64,000 bases of DNA from Plantago major (lineage: Eukaryota > Streptophyta > Magnoliopsida > Lamiales > Plantaginaceae), in contig CM048841.1 of assembly GCA_026545765.1 (NCBI GenBank), positions 87,526,636 through 87,590,635 on the forward strand, in the 5' to 3' direction. The translations under genes were made by a program, and so were the position numbers. The notes below the pieces were generated by a model. That model was not told where the DNA came from and made no database searches. It saw only the letters and a program-made list of their open reading frames with translations. Positions 1 through 11,580 of this stretch are shown here, in pieces; the stretch's first letter is position 1, and the number at the start of each line of letters is the position of its first letter.

Positions 1-2100
1 GGTTTTCTGCTTCATCTTCACTGTCGGAATCATCACTTTCATCGTCTTCAATCTTCTCAAAATCAAGTAGAAATGACAAGGTTGCAATCATGATCCTGAT
101 ATTATTAAAGTATACTTGAGTTTTTAGAGCTGAAAAAACAAGGTTGTCAATCGCAAATCGCGTCGCGTCAAAGGGCCCAAAAAACCGGGATCGCGGATCG
201 CGGTCGCGGGCGGGATAGCGAAGGGAAAAAAAAACGCAAAATTTATAAAAAAATATATAGGATGAGTTAAAATTAGTGTAAAGACAAGCAAAGTAAACTA
301 AGAAATAAATAAGTCTCATACATAACATAAGTCATAATGTCATAACACAAGCAAGTCTCATACATAACATGATAACACAAAGCAAAGTCATAAACGAAAG
401 TCGAAACACACACAAAAGCAAGCAAATAGTTGGCCTTTGTTCCTTAAGTGGGGGGTAAAATTGGAATTTTACCCCCCAAATAACATCTAAGTGAATTTAA
501 CCGTCCCGGGCTATCGCGCCCGGGGCGGGATCTGAGATCGCGGGCTGTCGCGGGCGCGACAGCCCGCGATAGTAACCTGTCCCGCTACAGCAAAGCTGTA
601 GCGGACAGGTCTTTCTCGGGCGCGATCGCGCCGGGATTGACAACATTGTGAAAAAATAAAAATAAGTAAACCAGTAACAAAAAAAAAAAAAAAAAAATAC
701 AAACAAACTGACCGTGGGGATGGGTGAAAACATGCCAGGCATATGGCATTTGCAGTCCTTTCATCGAACCAGAGTCTCTTCCGGTGTAGAGTACATAGAG
801 TTATAAGTGCACGCTTTGCTTTTGCTTCATCCTCTTGCTATTACACAACAAAATTAGAACTTCAAGATCCACGGAACAGCTTTAATAAACTATCGCAGTA
901 GAAGAAATATACCTGTAGCATCCGGAACAAAATAGTTTGAAGTGCTTTATTTTTCGGATCATTTTTATGCTTCTGGTTCATGCGTTTAATACTGTCAACA
1001 ACATGAGAAAACGCCATGTCTTTCAACACCTTATCCTCTAGAGTCTGTAGCTCCATGAATAGCTCCAGTATGTCCGCAATATCAATAAACTAAAATACAA
1101 GAAATCATTAGGAAAATACAAATGCGATTGTACCTAACTGTTGATTCTGCATTGAGGTGAAACATTCAACTAGGCACTTTTAACCAGTAATTTACTTCAA
1201 AATTAACACTTAACCTTGCATAATCATACATAAATTAGAATTACATACCAAATTTCCTTTTCAGACAAATTAATTTAAAAAAAAAAACATGAAAACAGCT
1301 AAAGATTTAAGAACGCCATTTCAAAGTGATTAACTTTCAATTAACTTGCATAATCATACAAAAACCAAAACGAAAAAAAAAATTATTTTTCAAACTTGCA
1401 TAGCTCCAGTATCTCCACAATATCAATAATCTACAATACAAGAAATCTTTAGGAAAATACAAATGCCATTGTATCTAACTGTTGATTCCGCATTGAGGTG
1501 AAACATTCAACTTGACACTTTCAACAATTAATTCACTTCCAATTAAATTTGCATGATCTCACATAAATCAAAATCATACATAAAAACAGTAAAGAGTGCC
1601 CTTTCCCAGTACTTCACTTCCAATTAACACGCATAATCATACATAAATCAAAATTACAATCCAAAAAAAAAAAAAAAAAGAGGTAAAGTAGCTACCTTTC
1701 GGTTACTGAGAAGCTTCAGAGCTTCCGTAACGGTCTTTCTGAGACCGGAAGGAAGATTCTTGGGTGAAGATTGGAGAAATTGGAGCAATTCATTCGGATA
1801 CTGAGCCAACTCCTTAGGGTAAAATGGCGTCACATGTGCCAAAAACTCAACCCGAGCAGATAAGTCACTTGACACATTGGAATCAACCGAAATCCCACTG
1901 CTGAACGAGGAGAAACTCATTGCGGATTGCTGATGGAAGAGGTCCAGAGATGAGTTGAATTGGTTGTAAATCAACGATAACTCAGTTGTATATCCTTCCG
2001 GGTCGGATTTCATCTTCGGCCGCAGAGTTGAGAGGCTGAGCACGGCGGAGCGACCGGAGGCTGAGACGGAATCAGCCGCGAATTCTGGTAGAGACGCCAT
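1..2100 (-). CDS. SDA1: SDA1 homologue, 5' part of gene (ribosome biogenesis / actin cytoskeleton protein), truncated by window edge
   Basis: This is the N-terminal part of a plant SDA1 protein. In the family it is a nuclear/nucleolar factor for 60S ribosomal subunit maturation and export. Four exons are read on the minus strand: 2100-1696, 1089-913, 837-713 and 95-<1. All junctions have GT/AG ends and join in frame. Visible conserved stretches are MKSDPEGYTTELSLIYNQF and SHVTPFYPKEL-like residues in exon 1, FIDIADILELFMELQTLEDK at the start of exon 2, QEDEAKAKRALITL and WFDERTANAI in exon 3, and SFLLDFEKIEDDESDDSDSE in exon 4, which begins the acidic tract typical of SDA1. I chose the ATG at 2098-2100 (MASLPEF) over an in-frame ATG at 2161-2163, because SDA1 proteins begin shortly before this block. 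No frame disruption is seen in the exons. The rest of the gene lies to the left of the window. Identity is near certain; the exact start is less so. Confidence 0.93.
139..648. mobile_element. hAT-like MITE in SDA1 intron 3
   Basis: A 510-bp non-coding insertion lies inside the intron between SDA1 exons 3 and 4. Its ends are 14-bp terminal inverted repeats, CAAGGTTGTCAATC (139-152) and GATTGACAACATTG (635-648), with 13 of 14 positions complementary. It is flanked by a perfect 8-bp duplication TGAAAAAA (131-138 and 649-656), the TSD length of the hAT superfamily. Subterminal parts are very GC-rich and full of GCGATCGCG-like words (about 160-225 and 505-635) that can fold back on themselves. A hairpin-forming GGGGGTAAAATTGGAATTTTACCCCC block lies near 450-480. 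No transposase is present, so it is non-autonomous. The superfamily call rests on TSD length and the CA start only. Confidence 0.8.
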
Positions 2101-3510
2101 TTCACTTTCTTCTTCCTCTAACCTCTGAAAGGAGAGGCAGGAAGATTTCTCAGAAGAGATCAATCAAGACATGTTTTATGACCTAACTCTTGGCCCAATC
2201 TCAATCTCAGCCCAAGAGGTAGAGTGAAACTTTGGGCTGATTGCGGACCAAGTCCAAAGTCAGCTACAGAGAGGCCTATTTTGTAAGGGCTTTTGGTTGT
2301 ATAATGTAGGCCCATCTCTTGTAGTCCATACTTTTTTATTTTGTAACTTGGCTACACTTTGACGTGGAAAGTGGTGTCAACTACAGTGTCAGTGAATATG
2401 TATAACGTTAAAAATTTTAGTGACGGTTGTATTTATCACGTGAAGAAATACAGCATTTTATGTCTTCATAAAGTGGATTGCCTTTTTTTTAATTAAATTG
2501 CCCAGTTGAGTATCGGCCTGTTACTCCGTCAAGTTTGTTCATAGACAGTGTAGACTCCAGTGTCCATATGTCACTTGGAGGATTTAGCTATGTTGAATGG
2601 TGCTTGCTTTTGGGATCTCATAATTGTTTTGAATTTGTGATGGTACGAGAATAATACCCTTTGGAGTTTCCAATAGTATAATTAGAGTATAGTATCAAGC
2701 TATTTAGACAATCATTTCACTAACTTTTCATTCTTTGCACTTTTCTAATCATCTAATGAGTAACATATATATTATTGATTTTTAGAGCATTTAACATGTT
2801 ATTGACATGTTAAATAGAAAAATTAATTGTTGTGTATTCAAACTATTAAGTTAAATCATCATACGTTTGTAGATATTTAAGAGGAGAAAGTTATCTAGTT
2901 TATATAGTATGTAATTTGTATGATTTGTTACAAGTTAGATATTCTAATACAAACACACAATATAGCTTAAATTTGAGGAGTAATTTTATTCCTTAATGTT
3001 TTTTTTTTTGTTACCAAGGAGATTAATTATAGCACAAACTACAAACCAACATTTCGTTTGTTGATCACAGTATGAGCATCATCTCATAAATGGCATTGAG
3101 AAAAGAAAAGAAAAAAGAGACACCTGGGAAAAGGAGAAGTGTTATTGGTTTTAACACGTAACAATAATAGAATAAACAGATGAACATTCTTGGCTATGGT
3201 GTTCGTCAAATTCAATCACGACTGGTACACAAAGTTCCACAAAACAAATCTAAAACAGTCGCACACAATACTAACTAAACTAAACTAAACTATACTAAAA
3301 TAAAAATGAACATCTTCTGTCTGCAGCACACAAGCTCCATCATAAATTACTCATACTGCCATAACTAGGTGCATCTGCATATACATATCCCAATTTTCAG
3401 TTGGGTGGTGACAAATTCTAGTGGGGCTTCACCAACTCGTGCTACAAACATATCCATCGTCAGTATCATAATATTATATTCTCGTTTTATATCAGTCCTT
3501 TGCGAATTTA
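2101..3510. other. SDA1 upstream region and gene-free AT-rich DNA
   Basis: This holds the presumed SDA1 promoter and 5' UTR (about 2101-2400, minus-strand gene) followed by AT-rich sequence. I see no convincing coding region, RNA gene or transposon here on either strand. Short reading frames are not supported by any recognisable motif. Confidence 0.5.
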
Positions 3511-3803
3511 TGTAACGCCTCAAATTTTTAATATGTTTCGAAAGTTTGAAGTGATTAATAACGTTACTTATATCAACAAGGTGCATAATTTTTTCGACAA
3601 TCCATCGATAAGAATTCTAGAGTTAGACATGATTGCTTTAGGGCAATCTTATGATGTATGACCAAGTGGAAAGTATTTCAGTTAATGAACGAGTGAGGAC
3701 AAAATATGTAAAAAATGACACGTGTTAGTATAGTGGGACTTGCATATCAACCGAAATGCAGTCAATGGTCCGAACTCGACCGGTTAATGTTTGAATCGTT
3801 ACA
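3511..3803. repeat. Possible LTR-like relic
   Basis: A 293-bp block begins TGTAACG and ends CGTTACA. These 7-bp ends are perfectly inverted and carry the TG...CA termini of LTRs. The interior opens with TGTAACGCCTCAAATTTTTAA, which resembles the start of some plant Ty3/gypsy LTRs. No 5-bp TSD is visible (ATTTA on the left, TATCA on the right) and no internal retrotransposon domain is nearby, so this could be a decayed solo LTR or chance. Confidence 0.35.
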
Positions 3804-4380
3804 TATCAATTCAATTCAATTCAAATCAAATCAAAATTTTACTACTACAAAATGAAATTGGAGCATAAGACATGCAATTAATTAGTTAATTAATTCAAGT
3901 AGTGATGATCCTGTTATTGATAGGTGTCGTGGGTGGCAACATTTCCGGATAACAAGGGAGGCAAACAAGGATTGATGGTCCTATGGAACACTTGCTTGTT
4001 GCAAATCATCAACTTCTATTCTGTTCCACTCATACTATCACATCATAATTACTACTGTGCTTCACTATCGTTTTACTCCTCATACTGCATAATCCCCGTA
4101 CCAAATAAATTGTTATTCAACTTTTACAATCAACCACCTTCAATTTTCAATTTTGACTAGTATTACAAATTAATCTTAAATTGTAAAGTAATATTGACAT
4201 ATTCAATTAATTTTATGATTAATCTTACTTCATAAATTTCATTACAAAAATTAATGAAACATTTATATATTAAAGTTTAAATTATAAAATTCCATTGAAT
4301 CAAAACTGCACAAAATCAATACCTCTGCATTACCTTAGAGGGAATACGGGGGACCATTCTTCTCTATATAGGAACTAAAG
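3804..4380. other. AT-rich DNA with no recognised feature
   Basis: Short reading frames occur (for example 3924-4160) but their products are low-complexity and unlike any family I know. No repeat boundaries are seen. Confidence 0.4.
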
Positions 4381-4580
4381 GTGACGAACAACATTACGAT
4401 TATAGCCATAAACATTAAGGGCGTTCAGTCTTTTACTGTAAAGCATAAGTATAATACACACGTGAAAAATGACATAAAATGTTAACTGAGAAAATAATAG
4501 TACTTATTTTTTATTCGAAACACTAAAAATATCATTCCGTCTCCGATTGTCTCATTGATGCAGGTCCATATTAAGATTTT
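4381..4580 (+). repeat. Dispersed repeat family R, copy 1 (diverged)
   Basis: This stretch shares an ordered series of words with 4965-5165 and 9545-9735: CATTACG/AG...TTATA, a TTTTACT block, AAAATGA(C/T)ATAAAAT, a CATTATTG/TATCGTTTA-like block and a closing (A)TCCGTCT. Order and spacing are kept over about 190 bp while individual positions have drifted. No coding potential or clear terminal inverted repeats are seen, so the class is unknown. This copy is the most diverged. Confidence 0.45.
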
Positions 4581-4964
4581 ATGTTTTATTTATTAAGAAA
4601 AATAACTATAGAACACTAACTTTATATAGTTATAGGACATGTGATTAAAATATAGTCGTAGCCGTAATATATGATGCATGTGTACATATCGACAGTAAAG
4701 TTGGTAAAGGGAATGTTATAACTTATAAGCGTGCCCCATACCTAACATAGTAACCATCTCAAAAGAGGGATTCAGCAGACATCCTTTTCACTTGCTTTCT
4801 CATGTCATAATAGTATAAATAGCATCAGTATTTTAATAATAATCTAGATTAAGTATTATGACCGTTTCTAGATATTATCTGGAAACCAACATATATTATC
4901 TTATAAATAATGACTTTGCACAAAGTATAAAATATGAATAAATCTCCTGAAATACCAAAAATAA

Positions 4965-5165
4965 AGATATACCGACAAACATTAACATTATAATTGGAAA
5001 CATTACAGATTTTTAACTAAAAACATATTATGTGTTTTAATATACATAAAAAAATGATATAAAATATTTACTGATAAAACATTATTGTTATCGTTTAAAA
5101 TATTACCCTTACGCTTAAAAACATTTGTCCGTCTCTCAGGTCTCTCTCTAATGCAAGTCTCTCCT
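4965..5165 (+). repeat. Dispersed repeat family R, copy 2
   Basis: Second copy of the family described at 4381. It has the clearest AAAATGATATAAAATATTTACTG and AACATTATTGTTATCGTTTAAA blocks, ending in TTTGTCCGTCTCTC. The match to the copy at 9545 is easily seen by eye, including GATATAAAATATT and TATCGTTTA at similar spacing. The function and class of the repeat are unknown. Confidence 0.5.
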
Positions 5166-5504
5166 AAGACTGTGTGCTATAACATACATGTATTAATCTG
5201 GTACATGAGAGGCGGACTGATGTTTTTTCGAGATAAGTATGATGTTTTGAATGGTATCATAAATGTTCTATTAGTTAATATTTTACGTCATTTTTTATGT
5301 ATATGTACATCACCGATGTTCTTAGTAAAAACGTTTACTTTTTTTGGTATAACTGTAATGCTCTTTACTCTATATAAATGCAGTATCTTATGAGATTTAC
5401 TCTTGTACTATTAATCAAAACGTTTATAGTGTAAATAATATTTAACTTTTACATGTGAAAAACATTGATATTGACAACATAAACTTTTTTATTAATTGAT
5501 AACA

Positions 5505-5537
<33 letters not shown>

Positions 5538-6617
5538 AACTATCTAACTACAACCTCTCTAGAGAATTTATGAATAATCTACTAATAATATAAGTATACT
5601 ATATACAACATCTATTCGAAACTCAAATTGTCATTTAAGTGGCATTGAACTGGTATGAATTAAAAAAAAAAATAAACTAGATAAATAATTACACAAAGCT
5701 AAGAGATGAAAGTTGGAATGAATTGAATTATGAGATAGGTTGTAAAAGGTTGTAAATAAAGTATAACATATAAATTTTCATTAAATCTATATGACAACAA
5801 AGAAAATTGGAAATGTGAGATTGGGGTGGAGTTTGTCGGGCTATTTGGAACGGAACTTTAATTGAGATATAACTGATGAATAGTAATTAAAATTTAATTG
5901 AGTTGTGCAAATTTGTGTTTAGTGGTATAAAATTAAATTTTTTTAGGTGTTTTTGTAAGTTTGTTAGGTATGTTTTGAGTTAATTGCGTTATGTTTCAAT
6001 TATAATTACAATGACATCTCAATTATGATAGGATAACCAAATACAGAAGTAAGTCTGACTTATTTAAAATGTAACGTTAATTTTATCCCAAATATTTGTA
6101 TTTTAAAGTAAAATGTAGTTCATAATATACAGCACAAGAGCGAGAAGATAGGGATAAAAACTAGGATAGCTTTGTGTGGCCCATTACCATTTGTGAATGA
6201 ATTGGGGAACACAACGACACGAGCTAGGAGCCTAAAACCTTAACATATTGCTTGATACGATCCATTTGTATAAAGGACAACCACTACGTTGCCAATTATT
6301 GGTCAACAAACAATTATCCCATGATATGATGTTCTAATACTAAGTTGGCTTTATACCAGATTTAATACGGGGATACAATCATATGAACACGATATGTGAA
6401 TATACATATTCATTGAAATCACTCAAATCGATCCAATTCCCATTAAATTACACATGATCCCACTTAAAAATCACGAGTCGGATAAAAAAAAAAAAGCCAT
6501 CATGACTGATAACTCGTATTGGCACAAATGATACAGTAAAAGTAAAATGTCGATGAAAGAGTAGACCTCAAAGTTAAATAGCAAGTTCACTAATATTGAG
6601 AACTAGAGCAAGTTATA
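5166..6617. other. AT-rich intergenic DNA with TA microsatellite
   Basis: No gene recognised. It contains an alternating (AT)n/(TA)n tract at about 5506-5538. A reading frame at 5085-5393 (plus) partly overlaps repeat copy 2 and has no recognisable motif, so I do not annotate it as a gene. Confidence 0.5.
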
Positions 6618-7149
6618 TTAGACGGCCTGCAATGCGGTAGTCACCAAGACGACGGCGCATGGCGCGTAATCCCTCTTACATTACGACCATGGCAACGTCA
6701 TCTGCTCCGCGTCAAGCCATGACGCGGGAGTTCGATTGGCAGCAACCAACCAACTGCTGCCAAGTGTCACGAGCTGGGACCATTTTTTTTTTTTTTAACT
6801 CTTTGTGTTTTGTCGAATTTCAAGCGGTATCTTGGATCATCCATCTCCAACCTCTTTCTCTTAATTAAACTTAAAACACTCTCTTCACTTCAAAACACCT
6901 CCACTTCAATTTTCCAGCGACATAGACGGAAACTTGTTTACTCTAAAAACTCAAAAGTGGATGCAAGAAAACACACCCGAAGTCTACGAATAGTGCATGC
7001 CAAAGCTCAACGAAAACATTTCTCAACAACTGAGAGCTTGATCGCCTTTGTTCCAAAACTCCTACCAAGACCCACACTCAAATTACCATTCCCGACCTCC
7101 CGAACACCAATATTTTGCAAACACGGAAGTTGAGGTTGTTCCTAAAATG

Positions 7150-7500
7150 CGCGAAATTCAACCGACGAAGGCGTGGGAAAGGAAAGCGAAAGCCGCGGAA
7201 GGGCGACAACGAAAGAGCCAGGACGGAACTTGCTCTACACCGAGAATGAGGACTTGGTTCTCATCTCTTGCTACATGGCTGTTAGTCAAATCCGATCGTT
7301 GGAATGAATCAGAAGTACGCATCTTTGTTCCGTAAAGTTTAGGAGAAGTTCGAGGATGTCCGGAGGGATGGGAGGATGTCCGGTATGGAAAGATATCAGA
7401 CTCATGATTCACTTCGTCTCAGATTTAAGCGGATGAGAGATGATATTAATAATTGGTTGATTTGTGTGGAACGTGCTACTAGGGTTGTCGGCGATCAGAG
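7150..7500 (+). pseudogene. Harbinger ORF1 fragment (Myb/SANT, NAM-associated-like)
   Basis: In the frame through 7225-7300 the peptide NLLYTENEDLVLISCYMAVS is the start of the trihelix/Myb-like domain found in plant Harbinger accessory proteins, where the family has an acidic ED pair followed by a W/C-containing helix. A later frame reads MNQKYASLFRKV and then RLRFKRMRDDINNWLICVER. These are the usual following segments (QKY.LF.KV and R..SL..R...I....N.W). At least one frameshift near 7285-7295 and a stop near 7340 break it. In active elements this protein binds the terminal repeats together with the transposase. Confidence 0.65.
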
Positions 7501-7504
7501 TGGT

Positions 7505-8264
7505 TAGTGAAAACACGGCTCTCAAGTGTCTTTCGCATTTTTGCAATGCCGTGGTTGCTGACTTTGGTCGACATGCATCTGAGGGACGATAAAGCCGATG
7601 TACGAAGGATTATGGCAATCAACGGTGCAAGAGGATTTGTGGGCATGCTTGGGAGTAACGACTGTATGCATTGCACATGGAAGAACTGTCCCAAGGCATG
7701 GCACGACCAGTTCCAAGGTAGAAGAAAAAAGCCTACCCTTGTAGCTTCTCAAGATACTTGGATATGACATTCATTCTTTTGGATTTCCGGAAAATACATT
7801 GACTTCTCAATCGTGCAGCGTTCACTGGTGTTCGGCGATCTCCTTAATGGCACGGCACCTCAGGTCAACTTTGAAGTCAATGGGCATCGATCGACATGCC
7901 TTACTACATAACGATGTCATCTACCGGTAGAGGCTACATTTGTGAATGTCGTCGAGTTGATGCCTGAAAAGCGAGTTCTCTGGCGTCGAGTCTTGTCGGA
8001 AGATGTGGGCGATGCTTTCAAATCTGCAAGCACGATTTGCAATTATACGGAAGTCGGCCCTTGCACACGAAAGAGCCACTCAGAGAGATTATGGATTGCT
8101 GCATCACACTCCACAACATGATAGTTGAGGATGAGCGCCACACATACCTAAACTATGACAGAGAAATCGAAGAGTTCGAACAAGATACCCGGGAGTATGA
8201 ACCCGATGTAATTGACGGAGTTCGTATCCGACGGACGCAATCTAGAATAAATTATATCCCATAA
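7505..8264 (+). pseudogene. PIF/Harbinger DDE transposase remnant (plant transposon protein family)
   Basis: The conserved order of the plant Harbinger transposase is visible across several frames. ENTALKCLSHFCNAVVADFG lies at about 7508-7565. DVRRIMAINGARGFVGMLGS and DCMHCTWKNCPKAW follow at about 7585-7700, and the family has IDCMHW with the first catalytic D here, so the neighbouring S-N replaces the usual S-I. FQGRRKKPTLV and SQDTWIW come next, then DLLNGTAPQVNFEVNGH (about 7840-7890), and at 8080-8140 MDCCITLHNMIVEDE. The coding frame shifts at about 7570, 7740 and 7900 and has stops, and the segment before ENTAL is missing. A dead transposase; family identity is secure. Confidence 0.85.
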
Positions 8265-8706
8265 TACATGAACAATTTACGGCGAATGCATAGTTTGGTC
8301 AAGCATGACGAACTCACTACAGACTTGATGGAACATATTTGGATGATGCATTAATTGTGGAGCTTGCCCAATCGTGTAGTGTGTGTTTGTTAGTTTGATG
8401 CATTTGTTTGTTGTGTGTTTGTTGCATTTTCATTTGGTTTGATTTAAATTCCCTGCAGTTTGTTGTAATATATTCGTGGTTTGAATGAAGTTTCACTCAA
8501 TAAATTGTAAAACGAGTTCTAAAAATGCAATTTTATTAATTTCAACTTCTAAATACTCTTATAATATGGTAAACATGCATAAAAAATTGAAAAAAAAAAA
8601 GAAATTCATGGACACGATGGCGTTATCAACTGCTGACAAAATTTAAATCGCGGATCCGTCATCAACAAATGACGTCATCGTCGCATCACCAATGCAGGTG
8701 GTCTTA

Positions 8707-8884
8707 TGTGACCGATAACCTTAGTTGACATAAAAAAAAAAAAAATACTAGTTTTGTTTAGCATGTTGTAGTTACACAAGGTGATTTAATGTGGTAAACC
8801 ATGTATTTATCTAGTTTTTACGTGTTGCATTCCATGGTATATAAACTATCATTCTATCAACATGCATTACCACGATATCTTATA
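8707..8884. other. Spacer between Harbinger and Stowaway elements
   Basis: AT-rich DNA with an A-run near 8731-8744. Nothing else recognised. Confidence 0.4.
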
Positions 8885-9127
8885 CTCCCTCCATTTCAGA
8901 TAAAGTGTTACATTTTGACTTTAACCGGTCAACTGTCTTCGAGTTTGACCACAAATTACTCATAAACGATAATAGTAAATAATTTAATAAAATCATATAA
9001 TAAAAATTTAATTACTAAATTTTCATTATATAATTTTAATAATTTATTTATTAATATCGTTTGAGTAAATTAATAATCAAGCACGAAGAACATAAAATAA
9101 ATGTAACACTTTTTATGAAATGGAGAA
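8885..9127. mobile_element. Stowaway-type MITE (Tc1/mariner)
   Basis: The left end after TA (8883-8884) reads CTCCCTCCATTTCAGATAA then AGTGTTACATTT. The right end reads AAATGTAACACTTTTTATG then AAATGGAG..TA, its imperfect reverse complement. CTCCCTCC starts and TA target duplication are the Stowaway signature. About 243 bp, non-coding, AT-rich centre. Confidence 0.8.
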
Positions 9128-9129
9128 TA

Positions 9130-9540
9130 ATAAATAATTATTTCACTTAAAACTCAAGAATTCATACATTTTATTAATGAAACGGGAGACAAAGTCGAGA
9201 GAAGATACATTTTATAACCCATACAAGTACAAGGACACTCGCACAAGTTTGAAGGACAAGGGCGTGCAAAGCAACAGCGACGAGCTCGGAATTTGGTTTA
9301 ATATAAAACTGATTAATTAATAATTATTTAGCAATCAAATTGGTAAACACAGCCTTGAATGTACATTTACGAGATGACGAAGTATATTTATAATATTTTA
9401 AACAATATCAACAATGTTTATGTTGAACATGTTAAGTTATTTTTTGTATGCAATAACACCTATATTTTTAATAAAAATATATGTTTGTTAATATATTTTA
9501 ACTATAAATAATGTGGAGCAAGTTTTTGAGAGACAGTTTT
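9130..9540. other. AT-rich DNA, nothing recognised
   Basis: No coding or structural signal that I can support. Confidence 0.4.
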
Positions 9541-9544
9541 ATAG

Positions 9545-9735
9545 AGTGACTAAAAAAGACGGGCAAACATTACAGTTATATAAAAAGATATTAGAGGTTT
9601 TACTAAGAATGATATGCATATAAATTAAAATGATATAAAATATTCTTTCGTAAAGCATTATTGATATCGTTTAGAGCATTATCGTATATTTAAGAATATC
9701 GATCCGTCTACAAAGTATCTACCCATACACGTATT
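9545..9735 (+). repeat. Dispersed repeat family R, copy 3
   Basis: Third copy of the unknown repeat at 4381 and 4965. It has AACATTACAGTTATA, AAAATGATATAAAATATT, AGCATTATTGATATCGTTTA and AATATCGATCCGTCT in the same order and similar spacing. No coding capacity seen. It supports a genuine ancient repeat family rather than chance AT-richness. Confidence 0.5.
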
Positions 9736-10540
9736 TTCTAATCTCTCTGTAAATAATGTAGATGAGTATAGTTGCACAAGATTATATTGGGCATTGGAAA
9801 CCCATATGTTCGGTTTGATTTATCTATCTGGTCAATATAATCTCCGGTGCACGTGCAACCACACTATTTCTTAAACACACACCATTATCAATAGTAGTAC
9901 TTATTATTATTTTAATTATCCACGCACAAGTCATATTTAATTACTGTTCTGTTCTAGATTGCACGTACGATTTTCTTCACCATCAAATACTATACTTTAG
10001 AAACTGGTATTAACAATTAATAATTGTATGTATTAAGACTTTGGGAAATCTTTTAAATGAAAACTGTAAAGTCTGGCAGAACTTCTGGCAACATGACAGT
10101 ATGATCAGACCAAAATTGGTTATGGGCATTTCGCATTACTAAATTCGCACTTCTGCATCTTATTATTGGGACTGGTTTATAGTAATGTATAAAAAGGAAT
10201 TTCAGTTTACTGATAAACTATATTATGACAAAATATTTTATTACAGTAATGGAAACTAGAAGTGAGTACGCATGTTTTTGTGATTTTCCCAACTTTTTAT
10301 GTGAAAAATGGAGTGTGTACAAGGCCGCCATTTGATAATAGTGGATATATAATCAGTTTAATAATAGTGGAGATAGAGGGCATTGCATTAGTATGCTTGG
10401 CCTTGCAGCTATAATAAACACATAATAAACACATAACCCCGTTAAATTATTATTCCACTCACAAATTAGATTCTTACTAACACCCAGTGAAATTAATACA
10501 GCTAGCGATCTTAGGGCACAAGTTGTTAATGTGCAAAAAA
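9736..10540. other. AT-rich intergenic DNA, nothing recognised
   Basis: I see no gene, RNA gene or clear transposon boundary. Confidence 0.4.
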
Positions 10541-11580
10541 AAAACCACTAAAGATCAACAAGTCCAGTAAGCTCTGTAGAAAATCTGAGTGGTTGTTTGG
10601 CAGGCCATCAAAACCCTCAAAACCTGATTAAAAACACCTAAAAACATCTATTTTAACCCCGTTTTCATGATTTTAATCGTTTGTCAGTGTTTAGAGTGGC
10701 TAGAAATATGTATAAAGAACAACAAAGGGTGAGAAGAGTCGACTAGGTCTCTCCTTAATTTTCCCACTGCAGTGCACACAGTTGTATGCAATCGTCTTCC
10801 ATGATAAAACTTCTCTAAATGGTTAAGTTGCACTCCAATAACTAATTATGGCGAGTATTAGTTTGAGTAAACGAAAAGTGCACATAGATTGAGGATGAGA
10901 GAAGGAAGTGAGTGAGATGTGTGTCCATGAACTAAAGTTCATCACATATTTATAGTTACTACGTGACCTTTTCAATAAGCTGTTAGCCTTTGAAGAGAAT
11001 TACAGTCCTTCATTCACCAGTCACAAGATGAAGGGACACGTTGTACACACTTTTGGATGGCCTACTGTTCAAGAAAAAACTTCAAAGAACGCGAGGAAAA
11101 CCGAACAGGTGTGCTGTTAGCTAAACTTCTTTAACCCAAAGTTTCCAACTTTGTACCCGAACAAGTTCTCTAGCCATTGAGCTAAAAAAATTTAGCTCAT
11201 TTAAGGGTTTTTCACCACTCCCCCAACTAACTACTTCCACCCTTTCCTAGGCCTTATCAGCTAATCTTTTATGATTAGTAAGTACCTCCCAAAGTCCAAA
11301 GGCGCTTGCACTATAATCTCCCAACCTAGCAAGGTCCTCCATTATTCCTTATCCCGCAGTTTGGCTTTGTTTTCCTTATCTGATGGGTGTTGCAACGCAA
11401 AATCAAGGCTCTGCTCAATATTGTATTCCATACACTTAAGCTTTCATTGTGTCTGGCTCTTTGGTCCTTATCTCTCAAAGTTCCAAGAGATAGTCCAGTG
11501 AGCAGGTTTTCATGCGAAGCTATAAATAACTGTGAGGTCGTAACAGTTCAAGTTATTTATCCTCCGCTCAACGTGTAATT
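10541..11580 (-). other. Less AT-rich, promoter-like block of unknown origin
   Basis: This kilobase differs from its flanks in composition. On the minus strand a TATAAATA-like box lies near 10950 (ACTATAAATATGTG), followed by a CT-rich leader. No conserved protein could be read on either strand. The region could be a decayed LTR or a captured promoter. I cannot decide from sequence alone. Confidence 0.25.

Larger units (their letters stand above)
6618..8706 (+). mobile_element. PIF/Harbinger element, internally deleted, with TTA target-site duplication
   Basis: The element spans 6621-8703 (2083 bp) between TTA duplications at 6618-6620 and 8704-8706, the TSD typical of PIF/Harbinger. The terminal repeats are GACGGCCTGCAATGCGG on the left and, reverse-complemented, GACCACCTGCATTGGTG on the right; 12 of 17 positions agree. 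Inside, on the plus strand, are fragments of the two Harbinger proteins: a Myb/NAM-like DNA-binding protein (about 7200-7500) and the DDE transposase (about 7505-8264). Both carry frameshifts and stops. The two are joined by a deletion that removed the C-terminus of the first, the spacer and the N-terminus of the second, so it cannot be autonomous. Confidence 0.85.

Noticed and set aside
497-742. Minus-strand frames over the GC-rich block in the SDA1 intron
   Set aside because: They lie within the MITE and the T-rich intron and have no protein-family features.
5085-5393. Plus-strand frame of 102 codons
   Set aside because: It overlaps dispersed repeat copy 2 and has only hydrophobic low-complexity content.
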